Assembly (NCBI GenBank): GCA_041163745.1
Contig: JBEAQU010000048.1
Location: 92,122-156,121 of the forward strand
Direction: 5' to 3'
Source: UBA6168 sp041163745
GTDB lineage: Bacteria > Bacteroidota > Bacteroidia > Chitinophagales > Saprospiraceae
DNA length: 64,000 nucleotides
The number at the start of each line of letters is the position of its first letter. Position 1 is the first letter of the stretch. Below, piece after piece: positions 35,263 to 43,642 of the stretch. The notes below the pieces were generated by a model. It made no database searches. It worked only from the letters and a program-made list of their open reading frames with translations, and was not told the origin of the DNA. The translations under genes and the position numbers were made by a program.

Positions 35263-37122
35263 TTACTGCCGGACGAAGCGGGTGGCCGCGGCTTTACCAT
35301 CCTGTTGTACCTGCAGGAAGTAGATACCGGCGGGAAGCTGTGCCGTTTCCAATTCGAAATTGGCCGTAGCGTCCGTCCGCAGCGAACGGATGATGCGGCC
35401 GGTGGCATCCGAAAGGATCACCGTCGCCGGACCGGCCTGCGGCTGCAGGAGACGCAAGGTCAGTTGGTCCCGGACAAGGGTCGGGAAGACATCGAACAAA
35501 GCGGAGGCCGACACCTGCTCGAAGGTGTTGCTGAGGCAACCTTCGCAGGTGTTCCACTGGAAGCAGACCTCCTGGTCGCCGTCCACGGTGATGGCGCGGT
35601 TGACGAACTGACCGGTGGGGTCGGTCACGGTGCAAGGATCGCCGTCAGCGAACTGTTCGTCCAACGCCCAGTTGTCGAGTTGAAATTTATATTCGTAGGT
35701 GCCGGCTGCCAAGCTGAGCGAAGTTTCCCAGATGTTGTCCCCATCCGTATCGGAGAGCGGATTGGCGTCACCGGACCAGCCGTTGAGGCTGCCGGAGATG
35801 AAAACAGTGGTGAAGGTGCCAGTGTAGCCGTTCATATCCACGGCGAACTTCACGGTACCGCCGCCGCCGCCGCCGCAATCCGTATCGGTGGTGCAGAGGG
35901 CGAAGCAAGTGGCGATAGTCGTGTCCTGGGTGACGGGGCCGACCTTCCGGTCGTTGAAGTTGTCAGGATTGGCGCAGTCCTGTCCGGTGATGTTTTCCTT
36001 GCAGCTGTAATCGGGGCAGGCTCCGTTGGTGAAGGTGTAGAAGGATTGGAAGCCCTTCTGTCGTTCCACGGTGATTTCCCAGACCCCGTCGCCGTCATTG
36101 TCCTGCAGCGGGAAGTCGCCCGGGTTGCCGAAGTTTCCACCGCCGGCCACAAAGAGGCCGTCGCCGGAGACAGTGATGTGGGACGAACCCACGGCGAAGG
36201 TGATGCGGACGCCGTCCCCGCAGGCATAGCAACTGTTGTAGCAGACGGTGGGCGTCACCTCATCGCCGGCAACAACGAGCTTGCGATTGACGAACTGTCC
36301 GGACGGATCCACCTGGACACAGGTTTCGAAGCCGTTGAACTGTTCCTGTGCGTTCCAGTTGTCGAGTTGGAACTTGTACTCATGCAGACCGATCGGAACG
36401 TTGGGGATGGTGGTTTCCCAGATTCCGTCGGCATCCGCATCGGAAAGCGGGTTGGCATCACCGGACCAGCCGTTGAAAGTGCCGCTAACATATACGGTGG
36501 TGAAGGAACCCGTGTATCCGTTCATGTCCACGGAGAAGGTGATGTCGCCTTCGGTGGCGCCGCCGCCTGCGGTGGTGAGGAGGTCGTCCCAATAATAGGT
36601 CTTGTCTTCCGTGAAATTGGTCCCGAAATCAAAGAACAACGTGACGGTGGGATACACGTGGCCGACGGCCGGCAGGAAGGGGCCTTCGTTGGAAGGAAGG
36701 TTGGCGTCGACGCAGACCTCGACCCAGGTCATGGCCTGGGTCACTTCCACTGTACGGACCCAGTTGGCGGCGGTGGCGGACCCTTCCAGCTTGAAGCCCA
36801 CGTTGCCAGTAGCGGGAGCCCAGACCTTGAGGCAGACGAGGTTGTCGGTCGTCAGGTCTGCCGGGATAGGCAGGGCGGGGTTCGGGAAGGCGCCGGCCCA
36901 TACTTCGGAGTTGGCGGGCTTGACGTGTTCGGCGACCGTCGCGGAGGTATTGGCGCCGGAAGCGTCCGGGTTGGCGATGATGTTGTTCACACTGCCGTCC
37001 AGCGTGCTGCCGAAATATTGGTAAGTGGTGGAGGTGCCTGCCGACTCGAAATCGAGCAGTACGGTCTGTGCGAGGAGGCTCCCGGACAGGAGCAGGGCGG
37101 AGAAGAGTAGAATTTGTTTCAT
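35263..37122 (-). CDS. T9SS surface protein with duplicated glycan-binding-like modules
   Basis: 619-residue secreted protein. Signal peptide ~1-19. Residues ~20-175 form a jelly-roll-like module (VLLDFESAGTSTTYQYFGS). Two close copies of a starch-binding-like Ig module follow, the first at ~185-300 and the second at ~400-510: VDMNGYTGSFTTVYVSGTFN and VDMNGYTGTFTTVFISGSLN, each with GWSGDANPLSD and EYKFQLDNW. A related middle module (~300-395) has HITVSGDGLFVAGGGNFG. The last ~75 residues are a type A T9SS sorting domain (FDVFPTLVRDQLTLRL ... FLQVQQDGKAAATRF). First gene of the leftward PUL run, so probably a cell-surface or secreted glucan-binding protein. Confidence 0.82.
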   Translation of the reverse strand: MKQILLFSALLLSGSLLAQTVLLDFESAGTSTTYQYFGSTLDGSVNNIIANPDASGANTSATVAEHVKPANSEVWAGAFPNPALPIPADLTTDNLVCLKVWAPATGNVGFKLEGSATAANWVRTVEVTQAMTWVEVCVDANLPSNEGPFLPAVGHVYPTVTLFFDFGTNFTEDKTYYWDDLLTTAGGGATEGDITFSVDMNGYTGSFTTVYVSGTFNGWSGDANPLSDADADGIWETTIPNVPIGLHEYKFQLDNWNAQEQFNGFETCVQVDPSGQFVNRKLVVAGDEVTPTVCYNSCYACGDGVRITFAVGSSHITVSGDGLFVAGGGNFGNPGDFPLQDNDGDGVWEITVERQKGFQSFYTFTNGACPDYSCKENITGQDCANPDNFNDRKVGPVTQDTTIATCFALCTTDTDCGGGGGGTVKFAVDMNGYTGTFTTVFISGSLNGWSGDANPLSDTDGDNIWETSLSLAAGTYEYKFQLDNWALDEQFADGDPCTVTDPTGQFVNRAITVDGDQEVCFQWNTCEGCLSNTFEQVSASALFDVFPTLVRDQLTLRLLQPQAGPATVILSDATGRIIRSLRTDATANFELETAQLPAGIYFLQVQQDGKAAATRFVRQ

Positions 37123-37319
37123 GTAAGACAGGTTTTGTTCGGACACCGCAGGACTCTCAGACAACAGCGGACATCAAAGAACGCAGCTGTTCAGCGGACC
37201 CGGCGGCAGATGATAGATTCGGATAGGCAAGTGTAGGGAGGTGGAACACCCCCGGCCGCACGGCCGATACCTTCGATTGACGATGCGGGAGGAAATGAGC
37301 ATCCCGCCTGCCATCGGCA

Positions 37320-37327
37320 CAAAAATA
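37320..37327 (-). promoter_or_regulatory. Candidate -7 element TATTTTTG for the PUL
   Basis: On the minus strand TATTTTTG fits TAnnTTTG and faces the PUL, about 200 bases before the first PUL start codon. The direct repeats at 37369-37441 lie 42-114 bases upstream of it, in an activator position. Confidence 0.45.
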
Positions 37328-37368
37328 GGAAGGGCATGCCGCAGTTGTTAACCTCAGCCCCCCATACC

Positions 37369-37441
37369 ACTACGGCAGGAACCGGAAATTCGACCGGACC
37401 AAGCAAAAAAGAGGACTTTTCACTACGGCAATACTACGGCA
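37369..37441. repeat. Three direct repeats ACTACGGCA (candidate operators)
   Basis: ACTACGGCA occurs at 37369-37377, 37422-37430 and 37433-37441. The last two are 11 bases apart, one helical turn; the first is 53 bases away, close to five turns. An inverted copy with one mismatch (TGCCGCAGT) lies at 37337-37345, next to the -7 candidate. Likely binding sites of the adjacent LuxR-type regulator; binding is inferred. Confidence 0.55.
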
Positions 37442-37540
37442 AGCCTGTTTTTGACTACTTTTACATAGATGGGTAGGGCAGCCTTCCTTGACAGTTGTAT
37501 TGCCTGTCCCTTCAGATCGACCAGCGCCTTTGATTCCGAC

Positions 37541-40483
37541 ATGGAACATACCCAGCAGCTACACCAAACGTCTGTCTCCTGCCACCGGTTGGCTTGGGCA
37601 AGAGTTTTCCGACATCTGCTTAGCGGTCTGTGGCTGGCTTTTCCCTGCCTGTCGGCGGGGCAATCCTTCAACCTGGGCACGCCGCCTGTTCGAAACTACC
37701 CCAAGCAAGTCTACCATGGCGGCACCCAGACCTGGGATCTGGCGCAGGATGCGGCCGGAAGGCTTTTTTTCGCGAACAACGAGGGGTTGTTGGTATTCGA
37801 CGGTCAGTATTGGCGCCGGTTTTCCTTACCTAACAACACCATCATCCGATCCGTCGCCATCGCCCCGGACGGGAAGATTTATGTCGGCGGCCAGGGGGAG
37901 TTCGGCTATTTCCAACCGGACAAGCAAGGCAGCCTGCGTTATGCTTCCCTGCTGGACAAGCTGCCGGCGGAAGACCGCCACATCGGCGACGTATGGGATA
38001 TCGTGGCGGAGCAGGAGCGGGTATATTTCCGAGCCGACCAGCAGCTCATGCTCTGGACGGCGGATTCCATGCGGGTTCCTTTCTCCGGACAACCCTTGCA
38101 GTTCATGGCGCGGCTGGGCGACCGTGTCATCCTGCAGACCGGCGGGGGAGAACTTTTCCGATCCGAAGGAGACGGATTCTCCGCTTGGGCCGATGCCGGG
38201 CTGCCGTCCGGTGCGACGGTCACCGCCGTCCTCCCGTTTCATCCCGACACCGTGTTGATCACCACCATGCGGCATGGCATCCATTACCTGTCCGGCACCC
38301 AATCCGGCGAATGGCCGCTTCCGCCCGCTGTCGCCGCCCGTACCAACCGGATTTACTGTGCCGGAATGCTGCGGGACGGCAGGCTGGCGCTGGGCACTGC
38401 CTTGGCCGGTTTGTTCGTGCTGGAGCGAGACCGTCGGGTATCCCAGCATCTTGAAAAAGGTACGGGGCTGCTTAACAACACCGTTCTCAGCTTGTTACCC
38501 GACCGGCAGGACAATGTGTGGCTTGGATTGGACAACGGCATCGGCATGGCCGCCCTGGGTGCCGCCATCCGTTCGATTTTTCCGGACGGCCCCCTGCAGG
38601 GAACCGGTTACACGGTCGAACGGAACGGAGACAAACTGTATTTCGGTACCAACACCGGTCTGTACAGCATCGATTGGAAAAGCTATTACCAGCCGGAGGA
38701 ACGACGGCAGTTCCGCCGGGTTCCCTCATCCGAAGGACAGGTCTGGAGTTTGGAGCGCATGGAGGACAGCCTGTACATGGGACACCATGAGGGAGGATTC
38801 ATCATCCGGAACGGGAAAGCCGAGCGACTGGCGGGTCCCGGCGGCGTATGGAAGTTCCTGACGCGGGGAAAGGATGGCATGCTGGCCGGACACTACAACG
38901 GCATCACCCTCTTCCGGCGGGAAGGATCCGGGTGGCGGGCAGCCGACATCAGGCAGGATTTCCGGGAAAGCAGCCGCATCCTGGTTCGGGACGGCATGCG
39001 GCGAATTTGGATGGCGCATCCCTACCGCGGCATCTACCGATTGGAGCTTGCTTCGGACAATACCCTGGACACCATCCGTTTTTACCATTCCGAGGACGGA
39101 TTGCCTGCTGATTACAACAATCTGGTCTTCGACGTGGGCGGCGAGCCGGTCTTCGCCGGCAACAAAGGGCTGTACCGGTACGAGCCGGCATCGGACCGTT
39201 TCGTCCCCCATGCCCGTTTCCGGGATTTCTTCCGGGAGGACGAACGGGTCAAATATCTCCGGCAGGACGCCAAAGGCAACATATGGTATGCGGCGGAGGA
39301 AGAGGTGGGGGTGCTGCAAGTCCGGGAGAACGCATTGGAAAAGGAGGTCCTACGGGTTCCCATTCCGGAGCTGTCCGGCAAATTGGTCGGTGGGTTCGAG
39401 TATCTGCTTCCGCTGGACGAACACCATGTACTGGTAGGTGCGGAAGAAGGATTCCTGCATTTCGACCCGGCGGCTTATGCCCGTTCGGATACCCAGCTGC
39501 AGGTTCTGTTCCACTCCGTCTGGCTGACCGCAACGGCCGACAGCCTGCTGTTCGGTGGCTTCCTGCCGGCGGAAGGCGCGGCGGCCCCCGTCTTGTCCGC
39601 CGCACAGAACGGCCTGCGTTTTCAATTCTCAGCCACGGATCACTTGCGACAGGAGCACATCGAGTATGCCCACAGACTGGAAGGACTGGAACCCGCTTGG
39701 TCGGAATGGTCTCCCACCCCTTCCCTGGTGTACAACAACCTGCCACCCGGTTCCTACCGACTCCAACTGAAAGCACGGAACAGCCGCAACGTTGAGAGCC
39801 GACCGATCGTGTATTCCTTCATCATCCGTCCTCCCTGGCACGCCAGTCCGCTTGCCCGGGTATCCTACGTCCTGCTCTTCCTCGGCAGCCTCGGAGCGCT
39901 GATGTACCGGCAGCACCGTCGATTCCGTGTCGAAAAAGCGGCCCTGCAGACAAGCCGTCGGCAGCTGGAAGCTGAACACCAACAATTCGCGGAAGCAACC
40001 ACCGCCGCCATCAACCGCTTGCAAAAGGAAAAGCTCGAGGCCGAAGTGCAACACCGCAACCAGGAGCTCGCAACCACCGCCATGCACCTGGCACAAAAAA
40101 GTGAAATGCTGCAGACCATCCGGACCGCCCTTCGGAAAATCGACGCATCCGCCGGCCAGGCCGACATTGTCCGAAGGGAGATCCGCCGGATCCTGTCGAT
40201 GGTGGAACAGGATGCCAGCCTGGAGGCGGATTGGGAGAACTTCTACACCAATTTCGACCGGGTGCACAGCGATTTTCTCCGACGGCTGGGAGATGCATAC
40301 CCCCAACTGGGACCCCATGATTTCAAATTGTGCACCTACCTGCGCATGAACCTTACCTCCAAGGAGATCGCCTCCCTGCTCAGCCTGAGTGTCCGCGGGG
40401 TGGAAGCCAGCCGCTACCGGCTGCGCAAACGCCTCGGGCTGGACACCTCCGTCAACCTGACGGAATTCATGATCCGGTTCTGA
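37541..40483 (+). CDS. Propeller/Y_Y_Y sensor with LuxR-type helix-turn-helix
   Basis: 980-residue one-piece regulator spanning the inner membrane. A signal/anchor segment (~25-45) precedes a periplasmic beta-propeller made of two-component-regulator repeats (TWDLAQDAAGRLFFANNEGLLVFDG, IYVGGQGEFGYF, VWLGLDNGIGMA). Then a Y_Y_Y Ig domain (~690-755, EYAHRLEGLEPAWSEW...LPPGSYRLQLKARNS), a membrane helix (~770-790), a coiled coil (~800-870), and a C-terminal HTH (~925-980, LTSKEIASLLSLSVRGVEASRYRLRKRLGL). There is no kinase or receiver, so it probably binds DNA directly after ligand sensing. Divergent from the beta-glucan PUL and presumably its activator. ATG 37541 is chosen; 37469 is possible. 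Confidence 0.88.
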   Translation: MEHTQQLHQTSVSCHRLAWARVFRHLLSGLWLAFPCLSAGQSFNLGTPPVRNYPKQVYHGGTQTWDLAQDAAGRLFFANNEGLLVFDGQYWRRFSLPNNTIIRSVAIAPDGKIYVGGQGEFGYFQPDKQGSLRYASLLDKLPAEDRHIGDVWDIVAEQERVYFRADQQLMLWTADSMRVPFSGQPLQFMARLGDRVILQTGGGELFRSEGDGFSAWADAGLPSGATVTAVLPFHPDTVLITTMRHGIHYLSGTQSGEWPLPPAVAARTNRIYCAGMLRDGRLALGTALAGLFVLERDRRVSQHLEKGTGLLNNTVLSLLPDRQDNVWLGLDNGIGMAALGAAIRSIFPDGPLQGTGYTVERNGDKLYFGTNTGLYSIDWKSYYQPEERRQFRRVPSSEGQVWSLERMEDSLYMGHHEGGFIIRNGKAERLAGPGGVWKFLTRGKDGMLAGHYNGITLFRREGSGWRAADIRQDFRESSRILVRDGMRRIWMAHPYRGIYRLELASDNTLDTIRFYHSEDGLPADYNNLVFDVGGEPVFAGNKGLYRYEPASDRFVPHARFRDFFREDERVKYLRQDAKGNIWYAAEEEVGVLQVRENALEKEVLRVPIPELSGKLVGGFEYLLPLDEHHVLVGAEEGFLHFDPAAYARSDTQLQVLFHSVWLTATADSLLFGGFLPAEGAAAPVLSAAQNGLRFQFSATDHLRQEHIEYAHRLEGLEPAWSEWSPTPSLVYNNLPPGSYRLQLKARNSRNVESRPIVYSFIIRPPWHASPLARVSYVLLFLGSLGALMYRQHRRFRVEKAALQTSRRQLEAEHQQFAEATTAAINRLQKEKLEAEVQHRNQELATTAMHLAQKSEMLQTIRTALRKIDASAGQADIVRREIRRILSMVEQDASLEADWENFYTNFDRVHSDFLRRLGDAYPQLGPHDFKLCTYLRMNLTSKEIASLLSLSVRGVEASRYRLRKRLGLDTSVNLTEFMIRF

Positions 40484-40607
40484 ACGATGCGTGTACGGAA
40501 ACGGGCGCAAATCAAGTTGCCGGTTCCGCTTTGATCTGGGTTGGTGCGCGATGTTGCGGCCGAAGGGATGATGGCATGGCGGGTTGGTTGTTAAGGATGG
40601 TCCTTGC

Positions 40608-40624
40608 TCCCCGCTTCGCGGGGA
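40608..40624. repeat. Short GC hairpin, copy 1
   Basis: TCCCCGC-TTC-GCGGGGA, a perfect 7-bp palindrome with a 3-base loop. Related copies occur at 40739-40755, 40802-40817 and 63931-63945 in this window, all intergenic. Confidence 0.6.
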
Positions 40625-40738
40625 TGCTGGTACGCGAATTCTTAGGATTAGGCTAATTACAGGGATTTTTTCCTTTGTATTTTTTGTGAATGTCAGCCTA
40701 TGGGGAATTTGTTCGCCTGTTAATGACGAGGATTTTGC

Positions 40739-40755
40739 TCCCCGCGCAGCGGGGA
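40739..40755. repeat. Short GC hairpin, copy 2
   Basis: TCCCCGC-GCA-GCGGGGA. Same stem as the copy at 40608 but with a different loop, indicating that the stem rather than the loop is conserved. Confidence 0.6.
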
Positions 40756-40801
40756 AGGATTCCGGCGTTGGGCAGATTCGTGGTGGATGGGACAGACCTG
40801 C

Positions 40802-40817
40802 TCCCCGCTATGCGGGC
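40802..40817. repeat. Short GC hairpin, copy 3 (imperfect)
   Basis: TCCCCGC-TAT-GCGGGC. Five base pairs remain before the outer pairs are lost. Preceded by GACCTGC, compare CCTTGC before copy 1. Confidence 0.5.
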
Positions 40818-40946
40818 TGGTCTGCTACGGATTTGCCATCCGGCAGTTTGGTTTACGCCCATGGAAACGGCCCTTCGTTCCGCAGGCGTTTTTCTTGTCA
40901 TTTGCCGGGCCAAGGAACCAGACCGGTCGGTAGGCACCGCCATCGG

Positions 40947-40986
40947 GCAGGGAATTCATCCTGTCCCGACGGGATGAATTCCCTGC
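40947..40986. repeat. Perfect 15-bp inverted repeat
   Basis: GCAGGGAATTCATCC (40947-40961) and GGATGAATTCCCTGC (40972-40986) are perfect reverse complements around the 10 bases TGTCCCGACG. It is 120 bases downstream of the sialidase gene stop (leftward), so it may be its terminator, or an arm of a small inserted element. No T-run is adjacent. Confidence 0.6.
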
Positions 40987-41106
40987 ACCCTGCCGCCTGC
41001 AAGCGGGTAGCCGGACGTCGTTGGCACCGGTTCCCAAATCATAATTTCCCGGACGCCCGGGGCATGCCACGGACTGATCTGTGCAGCCGGCACAGGCTCC
41101 ATGCCG

Positions 41107-43596
41107 TCAGCGGACCACCACCAGCGCGCTGGTATGCACCCACCCGTTTCCTTCGAAGCGAACAAAATAATTCCCGGCCGGCACCTCCCGGACATTGATT
41201 TGCCGCACATGGCTGCCGGCTGCCAACGCTTCCCGGAACAAACCCTTCACTTTCCTGCCGTCGGCAGCATACAGTTCGGCTCGGAGCTGCACCGGTTCCG
41301 ACAAATCAAAAGTGAGCTGGAGCGTGGAATCCGCCGGATTGGGTGCCAGTACCGGCCGGAAGTCCGCGGGAGCCGGTTCCCCCGTTTTCGTCGCCGGGGT
41401 GAACGTGTCGTTGCCATCGGTGAGCCAATCCAGCGACACTCTCGCGAAATAGAGCTGATAGGATTCGTACTCCCCGTTCTCATAGAAGCAACCGATGGTG
41501 CCGTCACCGAGGGCGGTCAGGCTGGAGTAGCCGGATGCACCGGCATGGAGGACTTTGGAGACCGGCCAGGTGCTGCCTTCGTCATAGCTCAGGAAAATGG
41601 TCAGGTTCCGGCGACTGGTCGGATGCGCGGCAATGGAAAAGAGCAACCTGCTTTTGTCGAAGCCGTCGAGGACCGAGGTGTAGCGGATGAGATCCCCGTT
41701 GACGAAAGGATCGACCAGCTCGTCCTGGAAATAGGGAGCGCTCCAGGTCAGGCCGCCGTCTTCGGAGCGGACGATCCGGCGGCGATCGGGGGTTTGGTTA
41801 CGGACATTCATCAGGATGTCACCGTTGTCGAGTTCCACGAGTTTGGCCTCATCGCCGACAACGGAGGCGACCTGGGGTTGCCAGGACCAGGTCTGGCCGC
41901 CGTCATCACTGTAGATCATGAAATTGCTGATGGTGTTGGCACTGCTCTCCCGGACGCCGACAGCACCGGCGATGCGGCCGTTCCGAAGTTGGTGGGCAGA
42001 GCCGGACGCCAGCCAGGCGGCCGACCAGGCAGGGTCGTAGATCTGTGCCGTGGCATCCTGTGGTTCGCTCCAGGTCTGGCCGTTGTCCTGGCTGCGGCAG
42101 ACCTGGAACCGGATCGGGTTGCCTGCCGTCGATTGGAAGAGGCCGACATGGGAGGCGAAAAGGCAGAGCAGGTCCCCGGTCTGCCGATCGAGCACCAGGG
42201 CCGGATCGCTCGCTCCGAAAGCGCCGAAATCCGCCACCACAACAGGATCGGACCAGGTCCTGCCCATATCGGTGCTTCGACGGACTACGATGTCCACATT
42301 GTTGGGTAGGTCGCCCGCCTGGTCCACGCGTGCATCGGCCGCCACCACGACGGATTGGTCGGCCGCGGTCTCCACCGCGGGAATCCGGTAATTGGCCACA
42401 CCGCCGTCACCGGCGGAAAAGAGGAGCCGATGCGCCAGGATGATCAGGCGGCCATCGTTTCCGGCTGCCGCCGTCACCGGTTGTTCGGTTCCACCGATGG
42501 TCAGGGCCGGGATGGATCCGCGCAGGATATGTCCTTCCGCCGCATCCGCCGCCAAGTCCGCCGTTACCCAGAAGTGGTTGTTTCCTTCCGCGAGCGGCTG
42601 CTGTCCGGACACCGTCAGGACACCGGTTCCGGGAGCGACCGTTCCGAACAGGGTCGCCGTGTCAAATCGGGGGCTGGCCCCTGTGTAATAGACCTTGACT
42701 CCCAGCAGGTCCGTCAGGTCGGTGGTTCCTGCCAGCTCCACCCGAAGTTCGGTCAAGGCGGGGGGATTTCCCCCTCCTTGGGTCGTTACATTGGCCCCGA
42801 TGACCCTTTCGTCTGTTTCCCCTTTGCCCACGGGCAGGACGGTCGGCACCTCCACGGCTCCGAGGACGGTCATGTCGCCATCGACCGGCAGGACGGCGGC
42901 ACCACCGGACAAGGTGCCGGGATGCTGGCCGGTGAGGTCCGGTACGGTGTTGCCGGCGGCATTCTCAAAATCCCAGGCGGCCAGCAGATGAGGCTCATCG
43001 CCGTTGACGACGGCTGTCTGGTCCGCCTCGATTTCCGCCTCCGTCAAGGCGGCCGACCAAATCCTGACATCATCCAACCAACCATCCGTCGGAAAAGACT
43101 GGCTGACGTTTCTTCCCAGGAGCAGGGCCACGTCGTTGGCGAAACTTTGGGTGCCGATGGCGGAGGAAGCCTGGGATTTGTCCAGGATCCCGTCCACGAA
43201 GATGGCAGCGGTCCCGGTAGCGGCATCGACCCGCATGGCGAGGTGGTGCCAGCTGCCGTCCGCGACAGGAACCGATCCGAACGGAGGACCGGCATTGGCA
43301 TTGGCCACGCTGCGTAGGTTCATGCCGAAGACGCCCCCTCCTTGTTGCAGAATCATTTCATAGCCGGCGGCATTTCCGGCGGCTCTTTTGCTGACCAGCC
43401 GGTAATAATCCGCCGCACCGTTCGATTTCATCCACAAGGTGATAGTGAAACTTTCCCCCGCATCGATGTCGAGGTCGTCATGGTCGGCCACGGCAAGTTG
43501 GCCGTCCACGCCGTCCAGGCGGAGCGCCATTCCACTTTGTGCATGCAGCGCCATGGCCAACAGGCTCCCGCACAACATGGTCATTACATTTCGCAT
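41107..43596 (-). CDS. Secreted T9SS sialidase with LamG domain
   Basis: 829-residue exo-alpha-sialidase (GH33 type) releasing terminal sialic acids from glycoconjugates. Signal peptide ~1-19. A LamG/concanavalin-like domain (~22-215, ESFTITLWMKSNGAADYYRLV) is followed by a sialidase-associated beta domain (~240-370). The six-bladed propeller starts with the NYRIPAV motif (R404) and shows five Asp boxes of the S-x-D-x-G-x-T-W type, for example STDMGRTW, SQDNGQTW and SEDGGLTW. A type A T9SS sorting domain (LAPNPADSTLQLTF ... VVVR) ends the protein, predicting surface or extracellular location. Last gene of the leftward sialic-acid operon, 46 bases after the GH20-SGNH gene. ATG 43596 chosen for its signal peptide. 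Confidence 0.93.
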   Translation of the reverse strand: MRNVMTMLCGSLLAMALHAQSGMALRLDGVDGQLAVADHDDLDIDAGESFTITLWMKSNGAADYYRLVSKRAAGNAAGYEMILQQGGGVFGMNLRSVANANAGPPFGSVPVADGSWHHLAMRVDAATGTAAIFVDGILDKSQASSAIGTQSFANDVALLLGRNVSQSFPTDGWLDDVRIWSAALTEAEIEADQTAVVNGDEPHLLAAWDFENAAGNTVPDLTGQHPGTLSGGAAVLPVDGDMTVLGAVEVPTVLPVGKGETDERVIGANVTTQGGGNPPALTELRVELAGTTDLTDLLGVKVYYTGASPRFDTATLFGTVAPGTGVLTVSGQQPLAEGNNHFWVTADLAADAAEGHILRGSIPALTIGGTEQPVTAAAGNDGRLIILAHRLLFSAGDGGVANYRIPAVETAADQSVVVAADARVDQAGDLPNNVDIVVRRSTDMGRTWSDPVVVADFGAFGASDPALVLDRQTGDLLCLFASHVGLFQSTAGNPIRFQVCRSQDNGQTWSEPQDATAQIYDPAWSAAWLASGSAHQLRNGRIAGAVGVRESSANTISNFMIYSDDGGQTWSWQPQVASVVGDEAKLVELDNGDILMNVRNQTPDRRRIVRSEDGGLTWSAPYFQDELVDPFVNGDLIRYTSVLDGFDKSRLLFSIAAHPTSRRNLTIFLSYDEGSTWPVSKVLHAGASGYSSLTALGDGTIGCFYENGEYESYQLYFARVSLDWLTDGNDTFTPATKTGEPAPADFRPVLAPNPADSTLQLTFDLSEPVQLRAELYAADGRKVKGLFREALAAGSHVRQINVREVPAGNYFVRFEGNGWVHTSALVVVR

Positions 43597-43642
43597 TGGT
43601 CGTATTTTATTATGACGGTAAAAAAAACAGGTTCTTTCCTGT

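Larger units (their letters stand above)
37123..37540. promoter_or_regulatory. Divergent control region of the beta-glucan PUL
   Basis: 418 bases without a gene between the leftward PUL and its rightward regulator. It contains a -7 candidate facing the PUL (37320-37327) and three direct copies of ACTACGGCA between it and the regulator gene. This is where a regulator would be expected to bind. Confidence 0.6.
40484..41106. other. Gene-free region rich in short palindromes
   Basis: 623 bases between the PUL regulator and the sialidase gene; short ORFs here look like noise. It carries three short GC hairpins of one family (TCCCCGC-N3-GCGGGGA and variants) and a perfect 15-bp inverted repeat, all annotated separately. 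AT-rich segments with T-runs (about 40660-40690) follow the first hairpin. This could be a cluster of REP-like elements or a mobile-element remnant; no coding trace remains. Confidence 0.55.

Noticed and set aside
40584..41198. 204-codon frame in the palindrome-rich gap
   Set aside because: It runs through all hairpins and into the antisense of the sialidase gene; nothing supports translation.
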